From the NCBI GenBank assembly GCA_014925825.1, contig JACGCK010000006.1, positions 434,001 through 498,000 of the forward strand: a DNA stretch of 64,000 bases, in the 5' to 3' direction. The position numbers and the translations under genes were made by a program. Positions 10,593 through 21,776 of this stretch are shown piece by piece. A model generated the notes under the pieces. It did no database searches, was not told where the DNA came from, and saw only the letters and a list, made by a program, of their open reading frames with translations. Each line of letters begins with the position of its first letter. The first letter of the stretch is position 1. Source of the stretch: Pholiota molesta (Eukaryota > Basidiomycota > Agaricomycetes > Agaricales > Strophariaceae).

Positions 10593-12621
10593 TCACACAG
10601 TACGCTTCGGTAATACAACTTTAGCCTGTGCTGCTCTCACTTCATCCCGACGCCGGTACCACTGCACCAGCGGCAGTGAAATACACGATATCACTATCCA
10701 CACGCTCAGCACTCCGAAGTTCAGGCCCACTGGAGCAAATCGCGTTATTATTATCTTACCTGCAGCAATCACGAATGATGGACTTACACTCGTTCTTGGT
10801 CCCAAACGCGATTGCTCTCACCCCCCGCGAGATGTTGTAGAACGGCGACACATACCCATAGCGGTATAGAATTGGCAACGCGTCAATTGGCCAAAGGCAC
10901 ACCGACACGTTTGCTGCGACGAGACGTTTCTCAGCCTCTATAAATATCATCGACTCGCACCACAAACGCACCTATGATCCATAAACCATGAATATTTGAT
11001 ATACTTTCCAGTGAGCAAAGAGATCATTGACTCTAGTGCTAAACCCCTATAGTCAAATCTTAAATGTCAACATTCGAATGCTATCACCGAGCCTCCACTT
11101 ACGCTGCCGCCATCCCGAACCACGAGAGCATCCAGAAAACGAGAAACCCTCCCCTGCCGAAACTAACGAAGGCAAACATCAGTTCTTCATTTCCTAGAGC
11201 GCGTATAAGGCGACATACAAACGATCAAATGGAAAACCGAAGGCTAATGTGAGCAGTGAATATGCAAGCTAATCAAACCACGCATTAGCATACGTATCCG
11301 TGTCGCAGAACAATTTGGAGAGCCTTACGGTGAGCGGAAGGTAGCAAATTAGAGGCGCGACGATTCGAACACGGATGAGCGAAGCTGTTGTTAATTTCCT
11401 GTCCAGTCCAGAACTAGCTCTGGCCATGATTCCAGAGTTCTTTGAAAAGGTGAGCCGTTGCGATCGCAAAATCCCTGGAACATGAACTCACCACCACAAT
11501 GAACGATAGTATTAAAAGATAGATTAGGCCGATGAACGTAACTGCGACAGCTCTGGAGCATATGCCTGATGTAAGTAACGTGGCACACGAAGTTCCGAAT
11601 GAAAACTCACACTCCAACATCGAAAGGTCGTAAATTTTGGAAAGTGAAGTATACAGGTCGTGTCAGAAGGTCCGGTGAAATATTCGTAATGGGGACATCT
11701 GCAGCAAGTAGAGCTGTCAAGCGCTTTAGGGCGTAATCATGCGTAATTCTATCGAGAGCAGTTACGACCTGCAGAAGGTAAGTTAGATTCAACTAGATAT
11801 TAATTTTGTAGGCTAACCGTTGGATGAACCACTGCTCGACTTCATAATTATTTTATCAGGTGCAATTCCAAACGAATCAGAATTTACGTACTATGCATTC
11901 TCGTTTCGGCCTTCAAGCTATATGCAGAGATGGCATTTGAAGAGTTGAAGGAGGTACCATTCAAAGTTAGGCTTTCATTAAGGCTTTTTGTCACTCCCGG
12001 GTTGACTAAAGATGAAAATTTTCAGCCCAAAAAGTTGAATACAGACGCATTGAGATACTCACTTCCAACAGCAACCCAACATCCCTCGTTCAACACTGCC
12101 TGAACTAGATCAGCAGGTCCATTGGGGAACTCCCGGGCATCGAGCACACTCCATTTGATTGTTGGCCCTGGCGTCGTCGACGCACTCAGCTCTTCTGTCA
12201 CGAATTTGCCAACATCGTTACCATCGAAGTCCTTTGAATTTCCTCCAAGATCAATTACCACTCGTTCAAAAGCAATGCCCACACTTACCACAATCCACCC
12301 TTGCAAGCTTCGGGCCGGAAGCCTCTGCATTGCCGCCCAATACACCGAAAATACCAACAGGATGGATACTACAACTAACATTGTCCGTTGGAAAAGGATG
12401 GTGATAAACTTCCTCCGCGCCTCCACCATCTCCATTTCCTTCCCCAGGAACTGGTACGAGAATGGTGCCCTCTCGGAATTGCCAGATGGAGGCGTGGGAG
12501 GTAGTGTTGCGGCATCGTCGCGACTACCTTTGCGCGTGAGTGCAGTGTGGGCATCGCTGCCACTCTGCTCGGAGTTCATGGTGGTCGTGGATGTTGAAGA
12601 AAAGGTGGAATAGTTGTACAT
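10593..12621 (-). CDS. DUF3533 / SNG1-like membrane protein
   Basis: Multi-exon integral membrane protein related to yeast Sng1 (nitrosoguanidine resistance) and the DUF3533 family. The N-terminal exon (12022-12621) encodes a hydrophilic head, then a membrane helix (RTMLVVVSILLVFSVYWAAM) and a large extracytoplasmic segment. Downstream exons give AVAVTFIGLIYLLILSFIVV, FAFVSFGRGGFLVFWMLSW and the family-typical block VSVCLWPIDALPILYRYGYV-SPFYNISRGVRAIAFGTKNE, ending in LGLNFGVLSVWIVISCISLP and a short basic tail. Family members in yeast influence plasma-membrane lipid asymmetry and drug tolerance; the role here is inferred only by family. Start: MYNYST (12621) is the longest, but an internal Met at 12579 (MNSEQSG) is equally possible. 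Several 3' exon boundaries were not fixed. Confidence 0.78.
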
Positions 12622-13655
12622 TTTTGGCCCTCACGAAGTCGTCCTCATGCATACCCCGCTGGGGCGCCATGCTTATATTGCACCCTCGGGCGTGCCCTGG
12701 TTAGCCCGAGGTATGTGATATTGGCTACGTCAGAGCAGACCCTCTCATTTGCCCCGGATGACTCAAGGATGGCCATACCTAGCCATGGTTTCATGGAAGC
12801 CGCGGAAAACGCGATCTAAACTGTCAGAAAAAGAACATGCGATAGGCGATAGGTACACACTTGCTTCAGTGATAGCATGTAATTGTTCGCAAGCGATCAT
12901 ACTACATAGGCCTTCGTGTCTCTGCCACTGAATGAGTGATGTTGTGGATGGGCCGCTTCACTTACAGTATGTTGGATATAGATTAGTTTCAACTGCTCAT
13001 TATTAATTTGTCTACGAGTTCCGACATTGCGAGATTAAAGAGTTTTTAATGCCATACAGAGCAAAAATGCAGAGAGGCCGGCACATGGAGACAGAGTGGA
13101 ACCTCCGGTAGGTTTTTGGTAGCTGAAACCAGGTTGGATCCATAATCAAAGGGTGTAAATGAGCAGTGCTGAGCATTCATAGCGATCCCTGCTCTGGTAG
13201 ACATTAGCGAAGCAAGAAGATCGTGGAGATCATTGGTGTATACAGGTTCCGGAGCATCTCAAGTAACTTCGAGGAGCACACGGAGTAGATATATTTCATT
13301 CAGGCCAGCGGAAGCAAGGAGTGTCACTCCAGCGCTGAAAAGAAAAATTCCAGGTTGAAACGCAATTAGCACTCGAGCGTCAGAAAGCAGTAGAAATCGA
13401 TAATGAATGAAAGGTAATAATGAAAAAAGCAAAGGAACGGTCTCTTTGGTATTATATTCTAAAGCTGTACAGGTATGCGGATAATATACAACTATTGAGA
13501 TGGGGCGGCTATTCCAATACGTACAGAGCGAAGATAGGAGTCCGTTGATAATTGACAAAAATACAAGTGACCGAGATATACCCAGGAAATGAAAACGTGC
13601 AGCTGCATGGCCATGAAACTCACAGCGAAACGTGTATACGACAACGTATACTTGA
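12622..13655. other. Intergenic, about 1 kb
   Basis: Lies between the SNG1-like start and the RING gene stop. Only short unsupported ORFs occur; a hydrophobic minus-strand frame at 13259-13558 has no recognisable domain and overlaps no conserved exon. Promoter of the SNG1-like gene is expected near 12622-12900. Confidence 0.4.
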
Positions 13656-15765
13656 TCAACTGCGCCTGCGCGACTTTTTCGGAGGTCGCGGGGCTACAAC
13701 TGGTCTTTGGCATATTGGGCAGCGACCAGACACATCGATAAGCCAAGGATCAAGACAAGTTCTCTGAAAGGTAGCAAAAATCAGCGATGAAGTTGAGAGT
13801 CAGGATGGATCAGAGTGCTCACGTGGAAAACATGGCCACAAGCTAAGAGTCTCAGCGGCTGAGGTCCCTCACCTGCATCTTCTAGCCTTAAATTTTGTTG
13901 TCTCTGTTCTTCTGAGATAGTTGCATCTTGCGTTTCAGTCGGACTACTCGAGCTGGAAGAGAGCGTGGTATCTGCAGGTTCCGGAATTTCCTGTGTGTTG
14001 TTTCGGTGTCTGTATTCAAGGGATGTTTCCTCTTGGGCTCTTCAAAGTCCAGCAAGCAAATCGCACATGCTGCACGATTACCTTCCAAAGCAACGAACGG
14101 ATAGTCAGTTTTTTCCCAGTTGTCCTCCCAAGCTATAGGTCCCTGGTCTTCGGCATCTACATCATCTTTGGAGGCAACTTCGCCTTCCTTTTCGCCAATA
14201 GCACCATTTCCATTGCCCTTTTTCGATTTGAAGGACGAAAAATTGCGGAGAAGTTTGAAACGCTTCTGTGGAGCATTAAACACTGGTGGATTTTTGGGCG
14301 GATAGATATGGGGTGCATGAGTATCGTTTTCTTTTTCTTTCTCGTCCTGTGGAGGTGGTGGGATATAAATGACCAATGGAATTCGTTCGACGACAGACTT
14401 GGGCAGGCCTTTAATCTCTGGCTTAATCATGCCCGGATTTTGAATAGGATGGCGGCCCAGACATATCAGGAAGATATTCCAGAAGATCTGATTATATAAA
14501 TAAATGAGCGGCATAAATTGCATAACGATGAATCTTGCTCACAAAAAGGATTGGGGTGATGATCAGCACAATGACACCAAGCAATACGAGCTCGAGGACC
14601 ATGAGGTACATTATACAGAGAATCCCAAAGACGAGCCACCAAAGGTGAGGGGATGAATGCCGACATGTGTTAATTGATGAATATTCAAGGATATGAGCAG
14701 TTAGAAACCAGCTCAAAGTAATTAGAGAAGAAAGGAGCGTGAGGCTATGGAACACAATGGGCAGTCAGACAGTAGTAAATAAATTGAAGGGGTTCATCAC
14801 CCACCGCGAATATAGCGCAGAATGTGCAAGTGCTGGAGGTTGAGGTGCAGCAACGTTGTTTGAAGGGTCATTGTAATGAGTAGTAGGTCGATGTCCCTGA
14901 TCATTGATATTTGCGCCGTTATGCTGGGCAATCGCGCTAGCAGACGGGCGATCATCAATACCAGCACCTTCAATGTCGTCGCGAGCCATTTGTCTGCACA
15001 GAATCTCAGCAAAGTTTGTAATACTATCGACACAATCACGCACGATATCTGATCCCGCCGATATTCCCAAATTGCCAACACTAACGCTAAGATGGCTCTG
15101 ACAACCCATATGGATGCCCATGGTCCAAGAGGACGGTCGCAAGCTTTCCATTCACTCAATGAAGGTGTCGTATGACTCTTGAAAAGAGTTCCGGATAATA
15201 TAAGCATGGTGGTGATGACAATAACCTACAGAAAATGTTACACATAACATCTTCCGAAAAGAACGCAAGTACTTGCCTGTGCAGAATTCCAACAGATGGT
15301 CCAAATCAATGATACCAAAGCTTTACGAGCACGCGATGCATGACGGCCTAGACCAAAGTAAAGTGATAGCCTCATATAAAGCGATCCATTATGTTGAGAA
15401 TTTGCAACGTTATTTTGGTGTTCTGGGGTATTTGGCGCCCGTAGGCTGTTTGCAGCCGTAGGTAGGATTGGAGGACGAGGCTCATGAAAAGGTGGGGCCG
15501 GTGGTATTGGCGTAGGGGGTCTTAATTGCGCAGGTGACAGGTCATTTAGAGGGGTGGATGGCGGTCGACTTCTATGAGGAGAAGGGGGACGTACGTCGAC
15601 CTCTGCAGCATTGTTCGAAGTGGGCCGTACGTCATGCAGATTGGGCGTGGCTTCGGTGATATGAATGGAGGGAAGATGGACTCCTTCAGGAGCGCGAGGA
15701 AGGTCTCCAGCTGAACGAATTTTTCGAATAGATCCTTCTTGCAGATGTGGGCTTGATGTGGCCAT
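13656..15765 (-). CDS. Multi-spanning RING-H2 E3 ubiquitin ligase
   Basis: Membrane-embedded ubiquitin ligase. The first exon (about 15279-15765) is a Pro/Ser-rich cytosolic head (MATSSPHLQEGSIRKIRSAG...). The middle exons encode several hydrophobic helices (VIVITTMLILSGTLF, IWVVRAILALVLAIW, LVFGILCIMYLMVLELVLLG) followed by a Pro-rich basic linker. The C-terminus is a RING-H2: CAICLLDFEEP supplies the first C-x2-C, ACGHVFH the central Cys/His/His, then CLDPWLIDVSG-RCPVCQRP completes the zinc ligands; the protein ends KKSRRRS at a TGA (13656-13658). The RING is split by an intron after ACGHVFH. Topology resembles other fungal multi-TM RING proteins involved in secretory or vacuolar protein turnover, but the specific orthologue is not identified. 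Confidence 0.82.
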
Positions 15766-16291
15766 AAGGAATGCCGATTGTAAGTAGAGATCTCAAAAGT
15801 GATATGCGAGGAGTGTGTTTCCGCTGCTCCTGGCACCTCGTCAGCGCTTGCAAGAAAGAAAAACTGGAATCAGGAGAAGGAATGTCAACAGAGATTCACA
15901 CAAATCAAGAAATGGGTGACCGCCGAATTTGTGTGCAATGCCTGGCAGTATTGTGGAAAGCGAGTTGCAGTGGCTCCTAGGACCTAGACCATACAGCTGA
16001 TGTACATAGCCGGCATGTCACATGTGTAATATCATCATGGCTGTCCAGTGTCCACACATAGCCAGGCATAGCCTCCAAATGGCCTGTAGAGGCATGGATA
16101 TATTTCAGATGCTAGTAAATAGTACAGAAAGGATATCTACGTTCACAACACAAGGACGTATAATGTTACATTAAATCATAATATCCTAAAAATGTCCCAT
16201 AAATGTTCCAGGAAGTCGGATCATGAGCGATGAGCGCTGAACTTTGGACAGATGTGGCATAGATTCACGGTGAGACGGAAGCACACAATAT
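15766..16291. other. Intergenic, 526 bp
   Basis: Between the RING ligase start and the stop of the next minus-strand gene. AT-rich with no supported gene or repeat. Confidence 0.4.
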
Positions 16292-18390
16292 CATGGCTCT
16301 GAAGATGACTTCAATTCGGCCCATAGAGAGCCAATTGCCTTGCTAATGGTACTGACAGCTATTGATCAAATATGATTTAGTATATATCAATGGAATTCTT
16401 AGCATCGGCAAACCTACCTGTCTCGACCTCGTTCCTCTCATTTTCGTCGAGGATAGCAGAATATAGATTTCTACTTTTCCATCGGTCAGGATGGAAGCGC
16501 TGTAGACTGGTTTTTACCAGGTCATTATATGCTTGACCTCGGAGCCCTACTTTTATTGAGTTGAAAAAGTGCGTGACGGATTCCCAGTCCATATCCCGGG
16601 CAGAATTAATATGAGGATGGCGTAACGTTGGCCAAGGAATGTCAATTCCTGTGAGGGGACATTCGTCTCTTGAAAACCTCGCTTTATCGAAGAATGTGCC
16701 AATAGCTTTGTAACGCTCGACCGCACGAGCAGAGCTCCACGCTCCGTTATTCCAATGTTGGTGCCTAGTCCTGCGCTCTCGTTCAAATCTTTCCAAATGT
16801 TCCCGTCGGGTTCGTTGGGCTTCTTCCTCCTTCCGCAGTCTGGCCTGTTCTTCTTGGCGGATCCTGCCTTCTTGCTTTCGTCTTTCTTCTTCCTGTTTTT
16901 GTTTCTTCCTATATGCGATATTCGGGTCTTCGCTTTTCGCTCTGGATGTCGAGGCTTCCTCTTCGCGTACTTGTCTTTCTCGTTCCCTCTGCCTAGCCCT
17001 ATCAGCGTTGAGCTCTTCCATTTTCCGACGTGACTCGGCCAATCTTTGAGCTGCTTCTTCTTCCTCCGTTTGTGGTTTTGGAGTAGGTTGGGAAGGATCA
17101 TCATTCCATGGGGACGCCTCATCTTCCATTGTTGCTTCATCTTCTTCAGGAATATCCGCAAAATTGGAATGACCTAGTTTTTCGATGCAGTCATCAATGA
17201 TCATGAGCAACGATTGAGATGGAAAGCTTGTGAGACATACCGTTACCGTTCGCTTGTGCTGGAGGAACTTCCGATAACACTTCTCGCATAAAGTGATATT
17301 CGCGTTGCTGTCTTCTGGCTTCTTTCTCTTGCTCCCATTTTTCCTGTTTGGCATTTTTGCGCGAAAATTTATTAGCATTGAGACTACGTTTCTTGGACTC
17401 CGGAGAGAGAGTTCTCGCGCGCTTTTGGTATTTGGGGGTGTAGAATTTAGTGTTGCGATGGTTGCTATCTTCCTGGAAATATTCATTCTCCTCCTCTTCA
17501 GGGGAACGAAGTCCCTGGAAAGCCACATTGGCTAAGACATTTAAAGTCAGTACGTAATTGGCTTGGAAGAAATAAGTTAGCTTATTAAATACCTCGTTTT
17601 TTAGGTTTAGGATCTTCAGGTGTCGATGGCGGGAACGAGAAATCAAACTGATGTGGAACTCGAGGGGATAATGGTCGTCCAGCGCGCGATCTTCTTTTGG
17701 GTGGTTCAGGGTTGAAGGGTGCATTGTCATCATCAACAATCATTCGTTCTACATCGGACTCCTCTTCTAGGAGGCTCGAAGAGGAGTCCAGTTCGCGTTT
17801 TAGCGTCTCGGGAAATCCATCTTGATATGCCTCCTTGATAGATATCACAGTTAACGCAGGAGGGAATTTGACCAAGCAGACATATTTCGGATCGAGTTTG
17901 TACATATCCCATTGGTCCTGCGAACATTCGACATATGCACTTGGAGCGACGATCAGCCAACATAGTGCCACTGTCTCAAGTAGAGATAGTCGAACACATA
18001 CCCACAGATATTGATCACCCTTGGAAATATGCCTTCGTCCTCCACGTCCTGCATCTTACGCGCACTTGGAACCCATCGCCAAAAGGATCCATGCCCCGGA
18101 ATCGTTTCGATAACAATTCGCTTTGGGCGACAAGACTCGCCTTGTAAACTGAGTTTTCCAAAATTTACATCGTTTGGAGCAGCAATGTAAGGATCAAATG
18201 ACGCGAAAGATAGTGTGGAATGTGATGTTCTGAGGAGACGAGAACGCTGTGAAGGATCAAGAACGCCTGGTTCTGTGCCACTAATTCTAACAACAGAAGG
18301 AGGGTCTTTGGGCTTTTCGTATGATGCTGCACGAACCATGTGAGAAGGTGAAAAAAAGCGAGGGCAGTGTGAGATACCTTGTTCATTCAT
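16292..18390 (-). CDS. Charged coiled-coil protein with C-terminal HPD motif (unknown function)
   Basis: I do not recognise a named family. Exon 1 (from 18390, MNEQGISHCPRFFS) and exon 2 (from about 17918, DQWDMYKLDPKYV) encode a globular N-terminal part; exon 3 has an acidic Ser stretch and a basic PPKRRSRAGRPLSP patch; the next exons encode NVAFQGLRSPEEEE and about 90 residues of Glu/Arg/Lys-rich helix typical of a long coiled coil (roughly 16780-17050). The C-terminal 110 residues are conserved-looking: SSARAVERYKAIGTFFDK, DIPWPTLRHPH, then LQRFHPDRWKSRNLY, which contains the HPD tripeptide of J-domains after a helix, reminiscent of NFKBIL1-type proteins. The last exon probably encodes ...SKAIGSLWAELKSSSEP and ends at 16292; its splice is ambiguous. 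A nuclear role is possible given the basic patches, but that is a guess. Confidence 0.65.
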
Positions 18391-18878
18391 ATATGTAGAT
18401 GTCGACCAGACGCGCCCCTTGTACTTTGCCGACCAGTGCGTCTAATTAGCTACCTCCGGAAGAAATTGCAACTTGAACAAGAAAATCCTCACGTGACGGC
18501 GTCTTGTCGTCAGGGTCCCGGTCTTGCGGAACTCTTGTTCCAAGCCTCAAGGTCGCGTTGCTCGCACTTTGCTCTAGAAGACGTCACAGCGGGAACGGCA
18601 CCTAGGTATGGTACAGTCGGCTGTGAATGGCGCGCTTCAAACGTTCTGGTCAACGCAGTTGCATGCCATTGTTAGCTTCCAGTGCCTTTGCCACACAAGC
18701 TGTCAAAGAATGACATCACATGACCGGTGACCCCTGAAGAATATTAATGACCTGCCATGACCTGCCATGACTGTTTTGTCCTTGCCACAGCAAATTTTCC
18801 GAGTCATTCTCCAAACTGACTCGCTTCAAGCCTGGCTAAATCTTATAAATTCTCATATACTCGCGTAGGATCTATAAC
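18391..18878. promoter_or_regulatory. Divergent intergenic region, 488 bp
   Basis: Separates the start codons of the HPD coiled-coil gene (minus) and the GTPBP1-like gene (plus). It includes a short tandem duplication near 18750-18770 (the 10-mer cctgccatga twice in a row). No TATA box was assigned. Confidence 0.4.
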
Positions 18879-21615
18879 ATGACTACATTGCGCAACTTCC
18901 AGAACGAGATCGAAGACATTCACAATCGAGAAATGTCCAAACAGCGGGCCGCCGCGGTACTTGACAAGGAGAAAGATCAACGATCCGTCAAGGGGAAGGC
19001 TAAGGAGGACCATGCAGTTACTGAGACTAAATCCCCATTACCAGGAACTGTTCGTCTGATTGGCCCCGGACGCTCAGAGGAAGTCGAGGAACGGATATTG
19101 GTTCGTCAAGATCTCAGCTATTATCTTTTACCCTTTCATAAACGCTAATAGGCTTTTGACCGAATTAGACATTACTGCTTTCCCCAAACCCAGCAGATCA
19201 TGATCTTGCTCGTGACCCAATTGCTCTCCTCCTCACACAGAATAACGGGGAATATGTCCTGAGAATAGGACAACAGCCATCGCATGCAGAACTATTCTCG
19301 GGAGATCTCACTAGCGAATCTCCCGAGTGGTCTGGCGTTTCTCGTTCTGTTGAAGAAATCGACAGACTGCGAGAGCAGATAACGAAGGTTGTTGAAGAAG
19401 TTGGTGGAAAGGTAGATATCATGTCAATACGTCGACATCCCGCTTTCTTTGTCTCACAATGCTACCAGGCGTCTACACTATTTGAAATTAGGACCGATCA
19501 TCCTCGAATATCCTTGTTACTACGTCTGCCACCTCCCAATGTTTCTTTAACACCTGAAGTGCGTTGTGCAGTTGTTGGAAATGTGGACAGCGGAAAATCG
19601 ACTACATTGGGTGTTTTAACGCGTGGTATGGTCCCACCCTAAACGGTCCTTATTTATGTTGCTCATGCGGATAATAAGGTGCCCTCGATGATGGAAGAGG
19701 GAGAGCACGTGTAGGCCTCTTCCGACATAAGCATGAATTAGAGACAGGACGGACGTCGAGTGTCGGAATGGAGGCATGGCCAATATCTTCTGATGTAGAG
19801 GAATGAATCTGACATAGATCCCAAAGATTTTAGGATTCGGGCCTTCCGGTGCTCCAATATTGCCCAACACTGCCAAGTCAAATGATCCAGACGTAATACG
19901 ACGCGAAAAGATGGGATGGGAGGAAATATCTTTGCAAGCAGCGAAAATCGTATCATTCATTGGTCAGTAGATATCAAACTGGAAAAAATATCTTATTGAA
20001 TAGCTCCAGATTTGGCGGGCCATGAACGGTATTTAAAGACGACGCTGTATGGGCTGACATCTGGAGCGCCCTCTTGCGTTATCTTAATGGTCGGAGCCAA
20101 CGCAGGCCTAATAGGAATGTCTAAAGAACATCTATCAATAGCTTTGGCATTGAGTGTCCCTGTTGTTGTGTGCATAACCAAAGTGAGCACATATTTGTAG
20201 TGCTATAATATCTCGCTCACGATGTGTAATTCTCAGGTTGATATGACCCCCCCAAATGTTCTTGCAGAGACAATAAAACAGGTTGTCAAGATCCTTAAGA
20301 GTCCTGGATGCCGGTATGCTTTGCGATTGCAATAGCCTGGGTCAATGCTCATCATACCAAGCAAAAATCCAGTATTTGTGGAGTCCATGGAGACAGCTGT
20401 CGAAATAGCGACCTCATTTGGAAGCGACAAGTATGCAAAGTACTCTATTGTTCACAATAAGAGCTTTATTTACTTTTCATCCAGACTGTGTCCGATCTTC
20501 CAAATATCGAATGTTACAGGCCAAGGGTTAGATTTCGTGAGTTACATACAGTGCTACTCCCCAGAATGCTCATTTAATTCATCGAAACCAACCTCAGGTT
20601 CGGACGTTCCTTAACCTTCTCCCATCAAGCGAGGGAGACACCGAGAAATTTGCAGCAGATCAACCTTTAGAGGTAACGATCCACCGTTATCGATAGACCT
20701 TGGTGCGACCATGCTTATTTCTTCTTAGTACTCCATTACCGAAGTTTGGTCAGTTCCCTACGTGGGGACTGTCGTTAATGGAATCATCAACGCTGGACAC
20801 CTAAAAGCAGGAGATGCTGTTCTATTAGGACCGGATTCCAACGGAAATTATCAGACAACTGCTATTAAGACCATCCAAAGAAAGAGGCAAGTTGCCATTC
20901 TGTTTTCCGCACCAAAGGCAGGGGTAAATTCTGACCTCTTTTTCACAGAGCTGATGTCAGCCGTGCAGAAGCAGGTCAATGTGTATCATTAGCATTGAAG
21001 CGGATACGACGCCAAGCTGTGAGGAAAGGAATGGTTTTAGTGTCAAAAACGGATATTGCTCCTCGAGGTTCGTCAATTTGTCCAGAATTGGAAGCGTTAC
21101 ATATACTCACATGGTGGATCCCAGCGATTCGTCAATTTGAAGGACAAGTGTTAATTTTATAGTACGTTATTTCTGTTTTATTTCATTTCATTCTTCTCAT
21201 ACGCTATTCAGCCATAACACAACGCTCCAAAAGAATTACCAGGTAAGTCAACTTTCCAGAGCTAGCTCCAGTTGACTGATGTATACTGCCATCTACAGGC
21301 AATGTTGCATTGCGGGGTATGCATATAAACTGATTCTTTTATCTGAACATTTTAGTCTAATCTATTGCTCTCTCAGGCTGTGCGCCAAACAGTTAGAATA
21401 ATTGAGATGGATCATCCCCAAGGAGTTTTACGAACTGGAGATCGTGCTACCGTACGATTCGAATTCATTTCACATCCTGAATTTATCAAAGAAGGAATGA
21501 AGCTATTATTCAGAGAGGGAAAGACTAAGGTATGTTGAATAGATCACTATATAGTAACACCATGCACATCCTCACACCTGTTTAGGGACTGGGCGTTATC
21601 ACGAAATTGCTGTAA
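18879..21615 (+). CDS. GTPBP1/GTPBP2-like translational GTPase
   Basis: GTPase of the EF-Tu/eRF3 superfamily; animal GTPBP1 is linked to mRNA turnover and ribosome rescue. [20 protein letters not shown] opens exon 1 (18879-19100), followed by 19169-19411 and 19469-19625. The G1 P-loop is GNVDSGKS (in [20 protein letters not shown]), switch-region sequence [20 protein letters not shown]3 is [12 protein letters not shown], and G4 appears as [16 protein letters not shown]-terminal beta-barrel domains start at [20 protein letters not shown] and end GLGVITKLL. About 15 exons all keep frame, so unlike many neighbours this gene shows no single-base break. The intron between GRTSSVGME and ILGFG needs a GC-AG splice (donor GC at about 19770). 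Confidence 0.9.
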
Positions 21616-21776
21616 TCTGTGTCCATGTACTTATTGTTAATAATAGGTCTTGATTGTGGATGTATTCTGTTCTGGACCGATCGTTAGTGCTCATGAACAG
21701 CGATTCCACTTTTGCATGGCGGCTGACCGCCCGTTTCATCTTACTCTCTCGCCCTTTACTTTCACTGGCGGATAGT

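Noticed and set aside
13259..13558. Hydrophobic 99-residue minus-strand frame
   Set aside because: No domain, no splice partners and beyond the RING gene's stop; probably chance in AT-rich sequence.
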